Shown here: positions 1-9,430 of the stretch, piece after piece
Layout of the letters: the number at the start of each line of letters is the position of its first letter
Position numbering within the stretch: the first letter of the stretch is position 1
Assembly: GCA_027006175.1 (NCBI GenBank)
Contig: JALTKS010000079.1
Coordinates: forward strand, 81,515 to 145,514
DNA: 64,000 nt
Direction of reading: 5' to 3'
DNA from: Gammaproteobacteria bacterium
GTDB taxonomy: Bacteria; Pseudomonadota; Gammaproteobacteria; AKS1
Notes under the pieces: model-generated
Seen by the model: the letters and a program-made list of their open reading frames with translations, nothing else
Told to the model about the DNA's origin: nothing
Database searches by the model: none
Position numbers and translations under genes: made by a program

Positions 1-1
1 T

Positions 2-271
2 AAAACGGATGCAGAAGTACTGGAATATGCAGCCGCCTTTATGCAAATTTACCGTGAAGAAGCGCATTACCTTGAGCGTACTGCGCCGTGGATTGAGCGT
101 GTTGGTTTGGCACATGTGAAAGAAAATATTGTCGATGATGCCGATAACCGCAAAGCACTTGCCGAACGTTTCCACTTCTCGCAAAGTTTTGCTCAGGATG
201 ATCCATGGGAAGCACGTGCCAAGGGTGCTGAAAAACATGAATTTGAAGTAATGAAAAACATTAACGCGTAA
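2..271 (+). CDS. nirB: Assimilatory-type NAD(P)H nitrite reductase large subunit, C-terminal end (truncated by window start)
   Basis: Frame is open from position 2 (KTDAEVLEYAAAFMQIYREEAHYLERTAPWIERVGL...), resembling the NirB C-terminus; directly upstream of a NirD-like gene. Confidence 0.8.
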   Translation, partial: KTDAEVLEYAAAFMQIYREEAHYLERTAPWIERVGLAHVKENIVDDADNRKALAERFHFSQSFAQDDPWEARAKGAEKHEFEVMKNINA

Positions 272-305
272 GCACTACAATTAGATACGACTGCGAGATA
301 AGAAT

Positions 306-647
306 ATGAGTGAAGAATGGGTTGAAGTAGGGTCTTTGAGTGATATCCCCAAATTAGGTGCACGTGTTGTTAATGCACCTGATGGTGATATTGCCGTTTT
401 TCGTACCGCTGATGATAGTGTGTTTGCGCTACGCGATGAGTGCCCACATAAACAAGGGCCGTTGTCGCAAGGTATCGTGCACGGTGATCGTGTTTCCTGT
501 CCGTTACATGATTGGAAAATTATGCTCGATAGCGGTAATGCGGTTGCTCCTGATGAAGGTTGTGCCGCCAGTTACCCGATTAAAATGGATGGCGAGACTA
601 TCTTTTTATCATTAACTCCAAATGAAGGTTGTCCTAACAAGGATTAA
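306..647 (+). CDS. nirD: Nitrite reductase small subunit (Rieske-like)
   Basis: 113 aa; Rieske-like CPHKQGPLSQG...CPLHDWKI motif; follows nirB. Confidence 0.85.
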   Translation: MSEEWVEVGSLSDIPKLGARVVNAPDGDIAVFRTADDSVFALRDECPHKQGPLSQGIVHGDRVSCPLHDWKIMLDSGNAVAPDEGCAASYPIKMDGETIFLSLTPNEGCPNKD

Positions 648-664
648 CCGTTCAGGTAAGACAG

Positions 665-2869
665 ATGCTTTTTGGTCGCAAACAAAAGAACCCGATTAAG
701 ATCGCCGATAAAGGCGTTGTAGAGTGGAAGTATGCCGCTTGTGGCTATTGCTCTACGGGTTGCTCTATTGAAGTGGGTTTAAATACAGATGGTAAGCCGG
801 TTGCCTCACGTGGTGTGGCGGATGCGGATGTAAACCGTGGTAAATTGTGTCTTAAAGGTATTTTTGAACACGAACTGTTTGATTCGGCGGGGCGTGGTAC
901 GGAGCCAAAAATTCGAGAACAGTGGCATCAGCCATGGCAAAGTACCTCATGGGACACAGCGCTTGATAAAACCCATGATGAAATTTTACGTATCCAGGAA
1001 AAATACGGACGTGATTCGTTTGCGATTATTTCAACAGGCCAAATGCTGACCGAAGAATTTTATACTTTGGGTAAATTAACTCGCGGTCTAATCGGTACGA
1101 ATAACTACGATGGTAATACAACACTCTGTATGGCATCGGCAGTATCTGGTTACAAACGCTCATTTGGTTCGGATGGTCCTCCTGGTTGTTACGAAGATTT
1201 TGAACACACCGATTGTTTAATCGCCTGGGGTTCGAATCTTCCGGAGCAACACCCGATCATCTACTGGCGCATGAAAGAAGCGCAGGAAAAGAAAAATTTC
1301 ACACTGATTGTGGTTGATCCGCGTGTCACCATGTTGGCACAGAATGCACACATGCATTTACCCATTACACCGGGCACAGATGTGGTGTTAATGAATGCCT
1401 TGATGCATGTCATTATCGATGAAGACCTGCAAGATATGGCATACATTGAAGCAAACACAAATGGTTTTGACGAATTAAAAGCAGAAGTCGCAAAGTATGA
1501 TCCGGTTACCGCGGCGAAAATTTGTGGTATTGATGAAGATCGCATTCGTCATGTCGCAAGAATTTTTGCTAAATCTGAATCTGCCATGCAGATTTGGACA
1601 ATGGGCATTAACCAGTCAACGCACGGTTCTGATGGTGTGGTGGGGATTAATAACTTAGCGCTGATTACCGGTAACATTGGTAAACCGGGTGGTACCAGTT
1701 TGTCTATCACTGGTCAGTGTAATGCGATGGGAACGCGTGAGTGGTCATCTTGTTCCGGTTTGCCTAATCATCGTTATTTAGAATCAGCAGAAGATCGTGA
1801 AGAAATTGCCAAGTTCTGGAATATTGATCCGGAGTTTTTCCCGAAAAAACGCGGTATGTTCCAAACCGATATTTACCATGCGATTGAATCAGGGCAGATA
1901 AAAGGCTTGTGGTTAATCGCGACTAATCCTTTAACGTCATTACCGAATACGGCGCGTATTCGTAAAGCAATGGAAAAACTTGAATTCTGTGTTGTACAAG
2001 ATTGTTATGAAGATACTGAGAGTGCTCAATACGCGCATGTTTATTTGCCTGCAGGCACATGGGCTGAAAAAGAAGGTGTGATGACCAATACAGAACGTCG
2101 TATCAGTGTTGTTAAACCATTAGCCACACCGCCAGGGCAGGCAAAACCTGATCTCTGGGTGTTTAACCGGATGGCAGAGCGTTTTAATAAAAACGGCAAT
2201 GTCACTTTCCCTGAAAAAGCACCCGATATCTTTCTTGAAATGGCTGAGATTTCAAAAGGTCGCCTAGCGGATATTTCAGGCATGGATCACGACTTAATTG
2301 AAAAGCAACGTGGCATTCAATGGCCTTATACAGAACAGCAATTAAAGAAGGGCGAATTACCACCGCAAGGAGGTAAACGTCTTTATACTGAAGATGCTAC
2401 ATTCCGCTACCCAGATGGCAAGGCAAAATTAATTCCGTTACCGTTTATCGACAATAACGAAGTGCCGAATGAAAAATTCCCTATCTGGTTAAATACCGGG
2501 CGTTTAATTGAGCATTGGCATGGTCGTACCAAGACTGGCAAGATTGGCGATAACAACAAGTACAGCCCAATACCGTTTATTGAAATTAACCCTGATTTGG
2601 CACATGAGCTAGGAATACAACGCGGTGAATACGTGCGTTTGGTCTCACGTCGTTCCGATGCCGTGGTCATGGCACAGCCAACACATCGTGTTGCAAAGAA
2701 CATGGTTTTCTTGCCGTTCCACTTCTTTGATTGTGCAAATCGATTAACACTGGGTTTATTAGATCCACATTCACGCCAACCTGCCTATAAACAATCTGCG
2801 GTACGAATTGAACGCATGGAAGATCAGCAAGAAGCAGCACGTTTGAGCATGGAAATGCGGAAATTTTAA
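665..2869 (+). CDS. Molybdopterin oxidoreductase, NasA/NarB-like nitrate reductase catalytic subunit
   Basis: 734 aa; N-terminal CGYCSTGC 4Fe-4S motif, NTTLCMASAVSGYKRSFGSDGPPGCYEDFEHTDC and GQCNAMGTREWSSCSGLPNHR segments typical of NasA/NapA-class enzymes; next to nirBD. Confidence 0.8.
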   Translation: MLFGRKQKNPIKIADKGVVEWKYAACGYCSTGCSIEVGLNTDGKPVASRGVADADVNRGKLCLKGIFEHELFDSAGRGTEPKIREQWHQPWQSTSWDTALDKTHDEILRIQEKYGRDSFAIISTGQMLTEEFYTLGKLTRGLIGTNNYDGNTTLCMASAVSGYKRSFGSDGPPGCYEDFEHTDCLIAWGSNLPEQHPIIYWRMKEAQEKKNFTLIVVDPRVTMLAQNAHMHLPITPGTDVVLMNALMHVIIDEDLQDMAYIEANTNGFDELKAEVAKYDPVTAAKICGIDEDRIRHVARIFAKSESAMQIWTMGINQSTHGSDGVVGINNLALITGNIGKPGGTSLSITGQCNAMGTREWSSCSGLPNHRYLESAEDREEIAKFWNIDPEFFPKKRGMFQTDIYHAIESGQIKGLWLIATNPLTSLPNTARIRKAMEKLEFCVVQDCYEDTESAQYAHVYLPAGTWAEKEGVMTNTERRISVVKPLATPPGQAKPDLWVFNRMAERFNKNGNVTFPEKAPDIFLEMAEISKGRLADISGMDHDLIEKQRGIQWPYTEQQLKKGELPPQGGKRLYTEDATFRYPDGKAKLIPLPFIDNNEVPNEKFPIWLNTGRLIEHWHGRTKTGKIGDNNKYSPIPFIEINPDLAHELGIQRGEYVRLVSRRSDAVVMAQPTHRVAKNMVFLPFHFFDCANRLTLGLLDPHSRQPAYKQSAVRIERMEDQQEAARLSMEMRKF

Positions 2870-2878
2870 GGGTTAAAC

Positions 2879-4726
2879 ATGTTTAAAGTACGCGACAATG
2901 AACCTGACTACGCCTTGCTGAATGATCCGAATAGCAAAGTGCGCAATCGTTATGGCACACCTATTGATACTATTTCCGAGTCAGATGAACTCTACGGGAA
3001 AAGTTTAAACATCAATGGTGATGCAGAGGTAGGTGAAAACCCTAATCGCTATAAGCAGCATGGTTTCTTCTTTACTGCAGATAACTGTATTGCTTGTCAT
3101 GCCTGTGAAGCCGCATGCAGTGAAAAAAATGATAACCCTGCGCATATCGCATTTCGCTCGGTTGGATTTGTTGAGGGTGGTACTTACCCGGATTACCAGC
3201 GTCTTAATATTTCAATGGCGTGTAACCATTGTGATGATCCGGTTTGCTTAAAGGGTTGTCCAACACGCGCATACACGAAATTTGCCGAGTATGGCGCCGT
3301 ATTACAAGATCCGGACATTTGTTTTGGTTGTGGTTACTGTACCTGGGTGTGTCCTTATAACGCACCGCAGCTTGATCCGGTTAAAGGGCAAGTCAGTAAA
3401 TGTAATATGTGTGTGGATCGTCTTGAGGTTGGATTAAAGCCGGCATGTGTATCTGCTTGTCTTGGTAAAGCACTTGATTTCGGTGTGATTGAAAATATTC
3501 CTGAAGGCCGGGAACAGGCACGGACTGAAATACCCGGTTTCCCAACCACCGATATTACGCACCCGAATATTCGTTTCCAACAAACGCGTACATTACAGCG
3601 TGATATGGTTCGTGTTGATAGCACTGCCTTGAAATATCATCGTGATGACAATGAAGATAAATTTAAACCAGTTGTCGATCCAAAATACGGTAACAAGCGC
3701 GAATGGAATTTACGTAAGTTACGTTCACGCGAAGATCCGTTGGTATTATTTACACTTATTTCACAAATGGTCGTGGGGGCATTTTTATTATTATTCCTGG
3801 GTCCGATGATCGGCCTTGAGCATTTAGCCCCAACAGCTCATTCAACGACCTATACAGCATTATTGTTTGGTTTGCTCGGTATTGAAACCTATGCCCTGTA
3901 TACCTCAACCATGCATTTAGGTAAGCCGCAGTATTTTTATCGTGCATTTTATAATTTGCGTTATTCGCCGGTGAGTCGTGAAGTGGCCAGTTTGGCTGTT
4001 TTCTATAATCTATTAGGTCTCTATACATTATTAATAACCTTCCCGTTTGTATTAACAGACTGGATAGGATTGTCGACATCGTTTGTTGATACGATTATTC
4101 ACCTTACGGGGTGGGCAGCAGTGATCGCAGGACCTGTTTCTTTATTCTTTATGCACAGTATTTATCGTATTAAGGCACGTCCGTTTTGGAATCACTGGCA
4201 AGTACTAACCAGTTTTTATGGCAACATGCTGGCGTTAGGCGGATTATTAGTGGGTTATATATACAGTTGTGTACTGGTGATAGAAGGGCTGGAAACCGCC
4301 GCGATGATAAATGTGCTTGCCTGGGCGATCCTTTCTGGCTTATTAATCGAAGCCTATGGTTTATGGCGACATGCAGTGGATATGAAAAAGCAGGGGGGCG
4401 AAGGTGCCGCTTCCCACTATGTACAGCAAACGAAATTTGGTAAAACTTACAGAGCCAGAAACATAGGTCTGGCTATTAGTATTGTTTTATCAGCAGGATT
4501 ATTTATTGGTTTACCCCAAGCTGAGATTGCCATGACAGTCATAACATTATTAGCCATTGTGATGTTAATGACCGCACTGGTTGGTCGAGCACTGTTTTAT
4601 GTATTAGTCACCCCTACCACGATGCCGGGTGCATTCTTCTGGCATAACAAAGGCTTTGAAGAACACGCACGTGAAACCGGTTTAGCTGACATGCCTCAAG
4701 TAGGCGTAGTACCTGATTCACACTAG
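2879..4726 (+). CDS. Fused DmsB-type 4Fe-4S ferredoxin / DmsC-type membrane anchor
   Basis: 615 aa; N-terminal multi-cluster cysteine motifs (CIACHACEAAC, CNHCDDPVCLKGCP, CFGCGYCTWVCPYNAP, CNMCVDR...CVSAC) followed by a multi-TM DmsC-like C-terminal half in one ORF. Confidence 0.85.
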   Translation: MFKVRDNEPDYALLNDPNSKVRNRYGTPIDTISESDELYGKSLNINGDAEVGENPNRYKQHGFFFTADNCIACHACEAACSEKNDNPAHIAFRSVGFVEGGTYPDYQRLNISMACNHCDDPVCLKGCPTRAYTKFAEYGAVLQDPDICFGCGYCTWVCPYNAPQLDPVKGQVSKCNMCVDRLEVGLKPACVSACLGKALDFGVIENIPEGREQARTEIPGFPTTDITHPNIRFQQTRTLQRDMVRVDSTALKYHRDDNEDKFKPVVDPKYGNKREWNLRKLRSREDPLVLFTLISQMVVGAFLLLFLGPMIGLEHLAPTAHSTTYTALLFGLLGIETYALYTSTMHLGKPQYFYRAFYNLRYSPVSREVASLAVFYNLLGLYTLLITFPFVLTDWIGLSTSFVDTIIHLTGWAAVIAGPVSLFFMHSIYRIKARPFWNHWQVLTSFYGNMLALGGLLVGYIYSCVLVIEGLETAAMINVLAWAILSGLLIEAYGLWRHAVDMKKQGGEGAASHYVQQTKFGKTYRARNIGLAISIVLSAGLFIGLPQAEIAMTVITLLAIVMLMTALVGRALFYVLVTPTTMPGAFFWHNKGFEEHARETGLADMPQVGVVPDSH

Positions 4727-4740
4727 GAATTGAATAAATT

Positions 4741-5082
4741 ATGTCATTAGTATTTGAAGGTAATGAAGTCGGCGTTGACGATGAAGGATATCTACTGGAT
4801 CCCACCATGTGGGACAATCAGGTGGCTGAACAGTTGGCCGATCAACTTTCTTTAGAAATGAATGAAGATCGCTGGCAAATCGTTAATATTGTTCGTGAAC
4901 ATTATGAAACAACTAGCTGTGTTCCAGAGTTGCGTACGGTATTGAAACGTTTAAAAGAGCAGTCAGGTAAAGATAAAGCCACAAGAAAACATGTTTACTA
5001 CCTGTTCCCATACGGGTATGGGCAAATGGCATGCAAAATCGCTGGTATGCGTAAGCCTTTAAAGGTCTTGTTAGACCTTTAA
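4741..5082 (+). CDS. DsrC/TusE-family protein with only the upstream conserved C-terminal cysteine
   Basis: 113 aa; DsrC-like fold sequence (DDEGYLLDPTMWDNQVAEQLA...LFPYGYGQMACKIAGMRKPLKVLLDL); aligns with DsrC KQACKYAGLPKPTGCV but lacks the penultimate Cys. Confidence 0.85.
   Translation: MSLVFEGNEVGVDDEGYLLDPTMWDNQVAEQLADQLSLEMNEDRWQIVNIVREHYETTSCVPELRTVLKRLKEQSGKDKATRKHVYYLFPYGYGQMACKIAGMRKPLKVLLDL
5059..5082 (+). other. Inverted repeat TTAAAGGTC-TTGTTA-GACCTTTAA overlapping the 3' end and stop of the DsrC-like gene
   Basis: 9-bp perfect arms, 6-nt loop read directly; no T-tract follows. Confidence 0.75.
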
Positions 5083-5183
5083 ATCGCATCAAATAGCCCA
5101 AACGGGTCATATAACTATCATATATATAAGGTTAATATCTCGGCACTCTTAATTTATTCGGACTTCCGTGGGGGAATGTCAGA

Positions 5184-6131
5184 GTGCGATTACAAAAAAC
5201 TTTTCGTTCATTTTTAGCAATATTCTGTTTTGCGTTTGCCTCTGTAGCCAATGCAGCATTGGTTGATTTCACCAGTCGTGTTTGGGGTGAGGCAATTAAT
5301 GACGGTGATGGTACCACTGCAACGGTTGGAAATGTTACGTTGACGGCATCAAATGGCATACTTACGTTTAATAGCAGTAATTCTGAAACTTCGGGTTGTA
5401 TGGCTGGTGTAGAGAATCATGGTTTAGCCTGTTCGGGTGATGGCATTGGTATTAATAATGATGAAATTACCGAAAGTGGTGATGTTTTCACATCAATTGA
5501 TCAAACAATCACGATATCTTTTGCGGCACCTGTTGATGTAACTAATGTATTTCTTTTAGATCTATTTGCAAACGAAACGAGTAGTCATAACGATATTCAT
5601 AGCAGTGACTCAAGCGATGACAGCAGTGACCATGATGATTCAAGCAGCAGTCATAGCAGTGACTCGGGCGATAGCAGTAGTGACCATGATGATTCAAGCA
5701 GCAGTCATAGCAGTGACTCAAGCGATAGCAGTAGCGATCATGATGATTCAAGTAGCAGTCATAGCAGTGACTCAAGCGATAGCAGTAGTGACCATGATGA
5801 TTCAAGTAGCAGTCACAGCAGTGACTCGAGCCATAGCAGTGGCGATCATGATGATTCAAATAATAGTGCTAGCGTAGGTGAAATTGCTGTTATTGATGGT
5901 CTTTTGTTTGGGCCACCTGCGGATAGCCTAGATAATCTTGGTGGTTACTATGAAACCGGTTTTAACAAATGGGGAGCGTTGACAGTCGTTCTCAGCGGTA
6001 ATACAGATGATTATAGTGATTATTCATTAGCTGCGATTGAAATTGGTATGTCTCCAGTACCTGTTCCAGGAGCATTTATTTTATTTGGAACCGTTCTTTT
6101 AGGAATGTTTGGTATTAAACGTTTTAAATAG
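5184..6131 (+). CDS. Secreted PEP-CTERM-like protein with Ser/Asp/His-rich repeat region
   Basis: 315 aa, GTG start; signal peptide (RSFLAIFCFAFASVANA); C-terminal VPVPGAFILFGTVLLGMFGIKRFK resembles PEP-CTERM sorting signals. Confidence 0.75.
   Translation: MRLQKTFRSFLAIFCFAFASVANAALVDFTSRVWGEAINDGDGTTATVGNVTLTASNGILTFNSSNSETSGCMAGVENHGLACSGDGIGINNDEITESGDVFTSIDQTITISFAAPVDVTNVFLLDLFANETSSHNDIHSSDSSDDSSDHDDSSSSHSSDSGDSSSDHDDSSSSHSSDSSDSSSDHDDSSSSHSSDSSDSSSDHDDSSSSHSSDSSHSSGDHDDSNNSASVGEIAVIDGLLFGPPADSLDNLGGYYETGFNKWGALTVVLSGNTDDYSDYSLAAIEIGMSPVPVPGAFILFGTVLLGMFGIKRFK
5631..5846 (+). repeat. Four tandem 54-bp (18-codon) repeats, degenerate flanking copies
   Basis: Units begin catgatgattcaagc/tagcagtca... 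at 5631, 5685, 5739 and 5793; encode HDDSSSSHSSDSxDSSSD. Confidence 0.9.
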
Positions 6132-6174
6132 ATACTATGTTTAATTAAAAAGTCAGCTCTTTGAGCTGGATTAT

Positions 6175-8172
6175 TTATTTTTCACTTAGTAAAGCGCGTA
6201 AACTACTGAGTGTCGCGCGTCCTTCTTCCTGCGTTTTCTCCGGATCAGCCTTCTCACCTTCAAAGTGCAACAACTCTTGCGGAATTTCATCGAGAAAACG
6301 GCTAGGTAAACACTGAATCATTTCGCCATAACGCTTACGGCGTAGCGCATAACTGAATGACATGGTTTTTTGCGCGCGAGTAATACCAACATAAGCAAGT
6401 CGTCGCTCTTCTTCTATATTATCTTCTTCAATACTGACCCGATGGGGAAGAATGTCTTCTTCCATGCCAACTAAATAGACATGTGGAAATTCCAGACCTT
6501 TTGCGGCATGCAGGGTCATCAAGTGAACATGATCACCTTCCTGTTCATCATCGCGATCAAGAATATCAAGGAGTGTTAAGCGACTAACGATATCACCTAG
6601 ATCAGCATCACTGGATTTGTTTGATAAACGTTCTATCCATTCAATCAGTTCAGAGACATTGTCCATTTTTCGTTCTGCGACTTTCTCTTCAGGGTAGTTA
6701 TCTTTAAGCCATTGAGGATAATCAATGTCAGCAACCAGATTTTTTACCACAAAGGTAGGCGCATTAGTTTCAGCTGAATAAACCTGTTTATCTAACCAGT
6801 CAATAAAATATTGAATGCGACTTACTGCGCGATTGGGCAAGGCATTAACAATGGACGGGTCGTGCATTGCCGCAAATAAACTTGAATTTGTGTCAGCGGA
6901 AAAGGCCACTAATTTTTCTAATGTGCCAGGACCAATCTCGCGGCGCGGCGTATTAATAATGCGTAACATAGCATTATCATCATCCGGGTTGGTGATAACA
7001 CGAAGATAACACATGATGTCTTTGATTTCGGTGTAGGCAAAGAACGATGTGCCACCACTGAGATAATAAGGGATGTTATATTCGCGTAAGCCACGTTCAA
7101 ATAACCTTGATTGAAAATTACCACGATAAAGAATTGCGTAATCTTTGTAATCGGTACGGTGTCTGAACTTATGGTGTAGCAAACGGGTGACGACTTTTTC
7201 TGCTTCTTGTTCTTCATTGGCAGCACGAATAACGTGCAATGATTCACCAAAACCCAGTTCACTCCACAATGCTTTTTCAAATACATGTGGGTTATTTGCA
7301 ATAACACTATTTGCTGCCTGAAGTATGCCACCCATTGAACGATAATTTTGTTCGAGCTTAATGACTTTCAGATTTGGGTAATCTTCGGCGAGCAAATTCA
7401 TATTTTCAGGTTGTGCACCGCGCCAGGCATAAATAGATTGATCATCATCACCGACCACGGTTAAACAACCACGATCACCCACCAGTAATTTTACTAATTC
7501 ATATTGGGTTTTGTTGGTGTCTTGATACTCATCAACGAGCAGGTACTTTATTTTTTCACGCCAACGATGAAGTGCCTCGGTATCTTTTGCAAACAGATGC
7601 ACAGGGATCAGAAGTAGATCATCAAAATCAATCGCATTACAGGCATGTAGATGGCGGTCATAGGCTTCGTAAAGTTCGGCCATTCGACTGGCTAAAGAAT
7701 CTTCAGCGGTTGCCATTGCTTGTTGATGAGAAATGCAGGCTGCCTTCCAGCGTGATATTTGATTTCGTAATAGCCTTAAGCGTTCTTCTGTTTCACCACG
7801 AGCAAGTTCATTGAGAACGGCCATACTATCGGTATCATCATAGATAGAGAAACCTTTGCGATAACCAAGTGTTTCTAATTCAGAGCGAATTATGTTTAAA
7901 CCGAGGGTATGAAAAGTACTGATGCGTAGGCCTTTATTAACGTCTTTATCAAGCATATCAGTGATACGCGAGCGCATTTCACGAGCCGCTTTATTGGTAA
8001 AGGTAACGGCGGCAATATGCCGTGGTTCCAGCCCATGTTGGCGGATTAATTCAGTGATTTTTGTCGTAATGACACGGGTCTTGCCGCTGCCAGCACCTGC
8101 AATAACTAATAAAGGCCCATCTCGATAGTGGACGGCTTCACGTTGCCCGGGGTTTAAAGAGGATAAAGACAT
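6175..8172 (-). CDS. rep: ATP-dependent DNA helicase Rep (UvrD/Rep superfamily 1)
   Basis: 665 aa; LNPGQREAV, AGAGSGKTRV Walker A, VDEYQDTNKTQ, GDDDQSIYAWRGA. Confidence 0.92.
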   Translation of the reverse strand: MSLSSLNPGQREAVHYRDGPLLVIAGAGSGKTRVITTKITELIRQHGLEPRHIAAVTFTNKAAREMRSRITDMLDKDVNKGLRISTFHTLGLNIIRSELETLGYRKGFSIYDDTDSMAVLNELARGETEERLRLLRNQISRWKAACISHQQAMATAEDSLASRMAELYEAYDRHLHACNAIDFDDLLLIPVHLFAKDTEALHRWREKIKYLLVDEYQDTNKTQYELVKLLVGDRGCLTVVGDDDQSIYAWRGAQPENMNLLAEDYPNLKVIKLEQNYRSMGGILQAANSVIANNPHVFEKALWSELGFGESLHVIRAANEEQEAEKVVTRLLHHKFRHRTDYKDYAILYRGNFQSRLFERGLREYNIPYYLSGGTSFFAYTEIKDIMCYLRVITNPDDDNAMLRIINTPRREIGPGTLEKLVAFSADTNSSLFAAMHDPSIVNALPNRAVSRIQYFIDWLDKQVYSAETNAPTFVVKNLVADIDYPQWLKDNYPEEKVAERKMDNVSELIEWIERLSNKSSDADLGDIVSRLTLLDILDRDDEQEGDHVHLMTLHAAKGLEFPHVYLVGMEEDILPHRVSIEEDNIEEERRLAYVGITRAQKTMSFSYALRRKRYGEMIQCLPSRFLDEIPQELLHFEGEKADPEKTQEEGRATLSSLRALLSEK

Positions 8173-8290
8173 GATTGTATGCTAACTTCCTGATATTAAT
8201 ATGATTTTTACACAGGACTACTGCTTGCAGCGGAAACCATGCTAAGCTCTATGATACATAAAATTAATCACTCATACAGCCTATAAAAAT

Positions 8291-8605
8291 ATGACATCAC
8301 GGATAGAAGCCTTATTTCAATCATATCGAGAAAGCTTACCATCGCTACTGACTGAACTTGAATCTATGTGGCAAGCATTGAACCAACAGTGGGATGCAGA
8401 TTTGGCGGCTGAATTTGATCGTAAGGTTCATGGTTTAGCCGGTTCTGCCGCCACCTTTGATTTAGCCGTTATCGGTGATATCGCCAGAGAACTTGAGCAC
8501 ACCTTCAAGCCCTTACTTGATACAAGTGAAGATGATGAGCGTAAAGCCTTGGCTCAACAAGGATTACAAAAACTCAAAGAGACGATTCAATCAACGATCA
8601 GTTGA
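8291..8605 (+). CDS. Stand-alone HPt (histidine phosphotransfer) domain protein
   Basis: 104 aa; KVHGLAGSAATFD phospho-His motif, all-helical. Confidence 0.65.
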   Translation: MTSRIEALFQSYRESLPSLLTELESMWQALNQQWDADLAAEFDRKVHGLAGSAATFDLAVIGDIARELEHTFKPLLDTSEDDERKALAQQGLQKLKETIQSTIS

Positions 8606-9422
8606 TGACATCAACCTTGATATAAAGTTGTGAATCACTGTTAGCGTTACGCTGAGTTGAGTGCAAAATGCCTGATTTAGACTGGTTAAGTTGTTGTGTA
8701 ACGCCACCAATACTGATCCATTCTCCAATTTTACCACTGAGTGTTGTCCCGGTACGCTGAACGTTAAATCGTTGTCGTCCATGGCGATCGATACTCATAC
8801 TGTTTTGTAATACATCCAGATTGACGCGATCGCCGGCAAGGCGAGGCAGAACATAGAAACCGCTACTGGCATTTTTGTAGCGAACAGAATTACTTTGATT
8901 GCCAAAGCGGTCGGTACGACGTTCGCCAACGGGAACAAGTTGACCAGTTTGAATAAATGCCTGACGACCTTCGGTTACATGGATGCGTCGTATTGAATTG
9001 TTGTTAATTGAACGGCGACTCTCATACAGGCGGACATTATTTTTATGTTCATCTCCCACAGACAAGCGGGCATTGCCTGACTTAATACTACCCGATGCAC
9101 TTAACTCATTATCATTATGAATAGATTGCCCACCACGACGAAGACTGATCATCAACTGTTTAAGAGGGTGATCCAATTGAAGAACAAGATCGCGAACTTG
9201 AGAAATTGTTTTTTCAGAGCCGCGGACGATCAGTTTATAGCCTTGTGCGCTAAGGCCGGTATCTGCTCCAAGTAGTGGTTGAATAATGGGGATAATGTCA
9301 TTGGCACTGCGCCCCTGTAATTGAATGACCTCAATGCGATCTGCAAAAACAGGAATCGAAAACAGGCAGATCATTAAAATAAGTGTGCGTTGTAATAGTG
9401 TTTTAAATTTCATGTTATGCAC
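8598..9422 (-). CDS. Secretin N-domain-like (NolW-type) secreted protein
   Basis: 274 aa; signal peptide; IEVIQLQGRSANDIIPIIQPLLGADTGLSAQGYKLIVRGSEKTISQVRDLVLQLD resembles secretin N1 domain; no pore domain. Confidence 0.6.
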   Translation of the reverse strand: MHNMKFKTLLQRTLILMICLFSIPVFADRIEVIQLQGRSANDIIPIIQPLLGADTGLSAQGYKLIVRGSEKTISQVRDLVLQLDHPLKQLMISLRRGGQSIHNDNELSASGSIKSGNARLSVGDEHKNNVRLYESRRSINNNSIRRIHVTEGRQAFIQTGQLVPVGERRTDRFGNQSNSVRYKNASSGFYVLPRLAGDRVNLDVLQNSMSIDRHGRQRFNVQRTGTTLSGKIGEWISIGGVTQQLNQSKSGILHSTQRNANSDSQLYIKVDVIN

Positions 9423-9430
9423 CTAGTGGC

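Noticed and set aside
5059-5082. Inverted repeat as a standard intrinsic terminator
   Set aside because: AT-rich stem without a following T-tract; kept only as a structural observation.
5542-5877. Antisense 105-aa and alternate-frame 103-aa ORFs across the 54-bp repeats
   Set aside because: By-product of a repeat whose length is a multiple of three and lacks stops in other frames; the sense frame has a signal peptide and sorting tag.
6918-7331. 137-aa minus-strand ORF
   Set aside because: Alternate frame inside rep.
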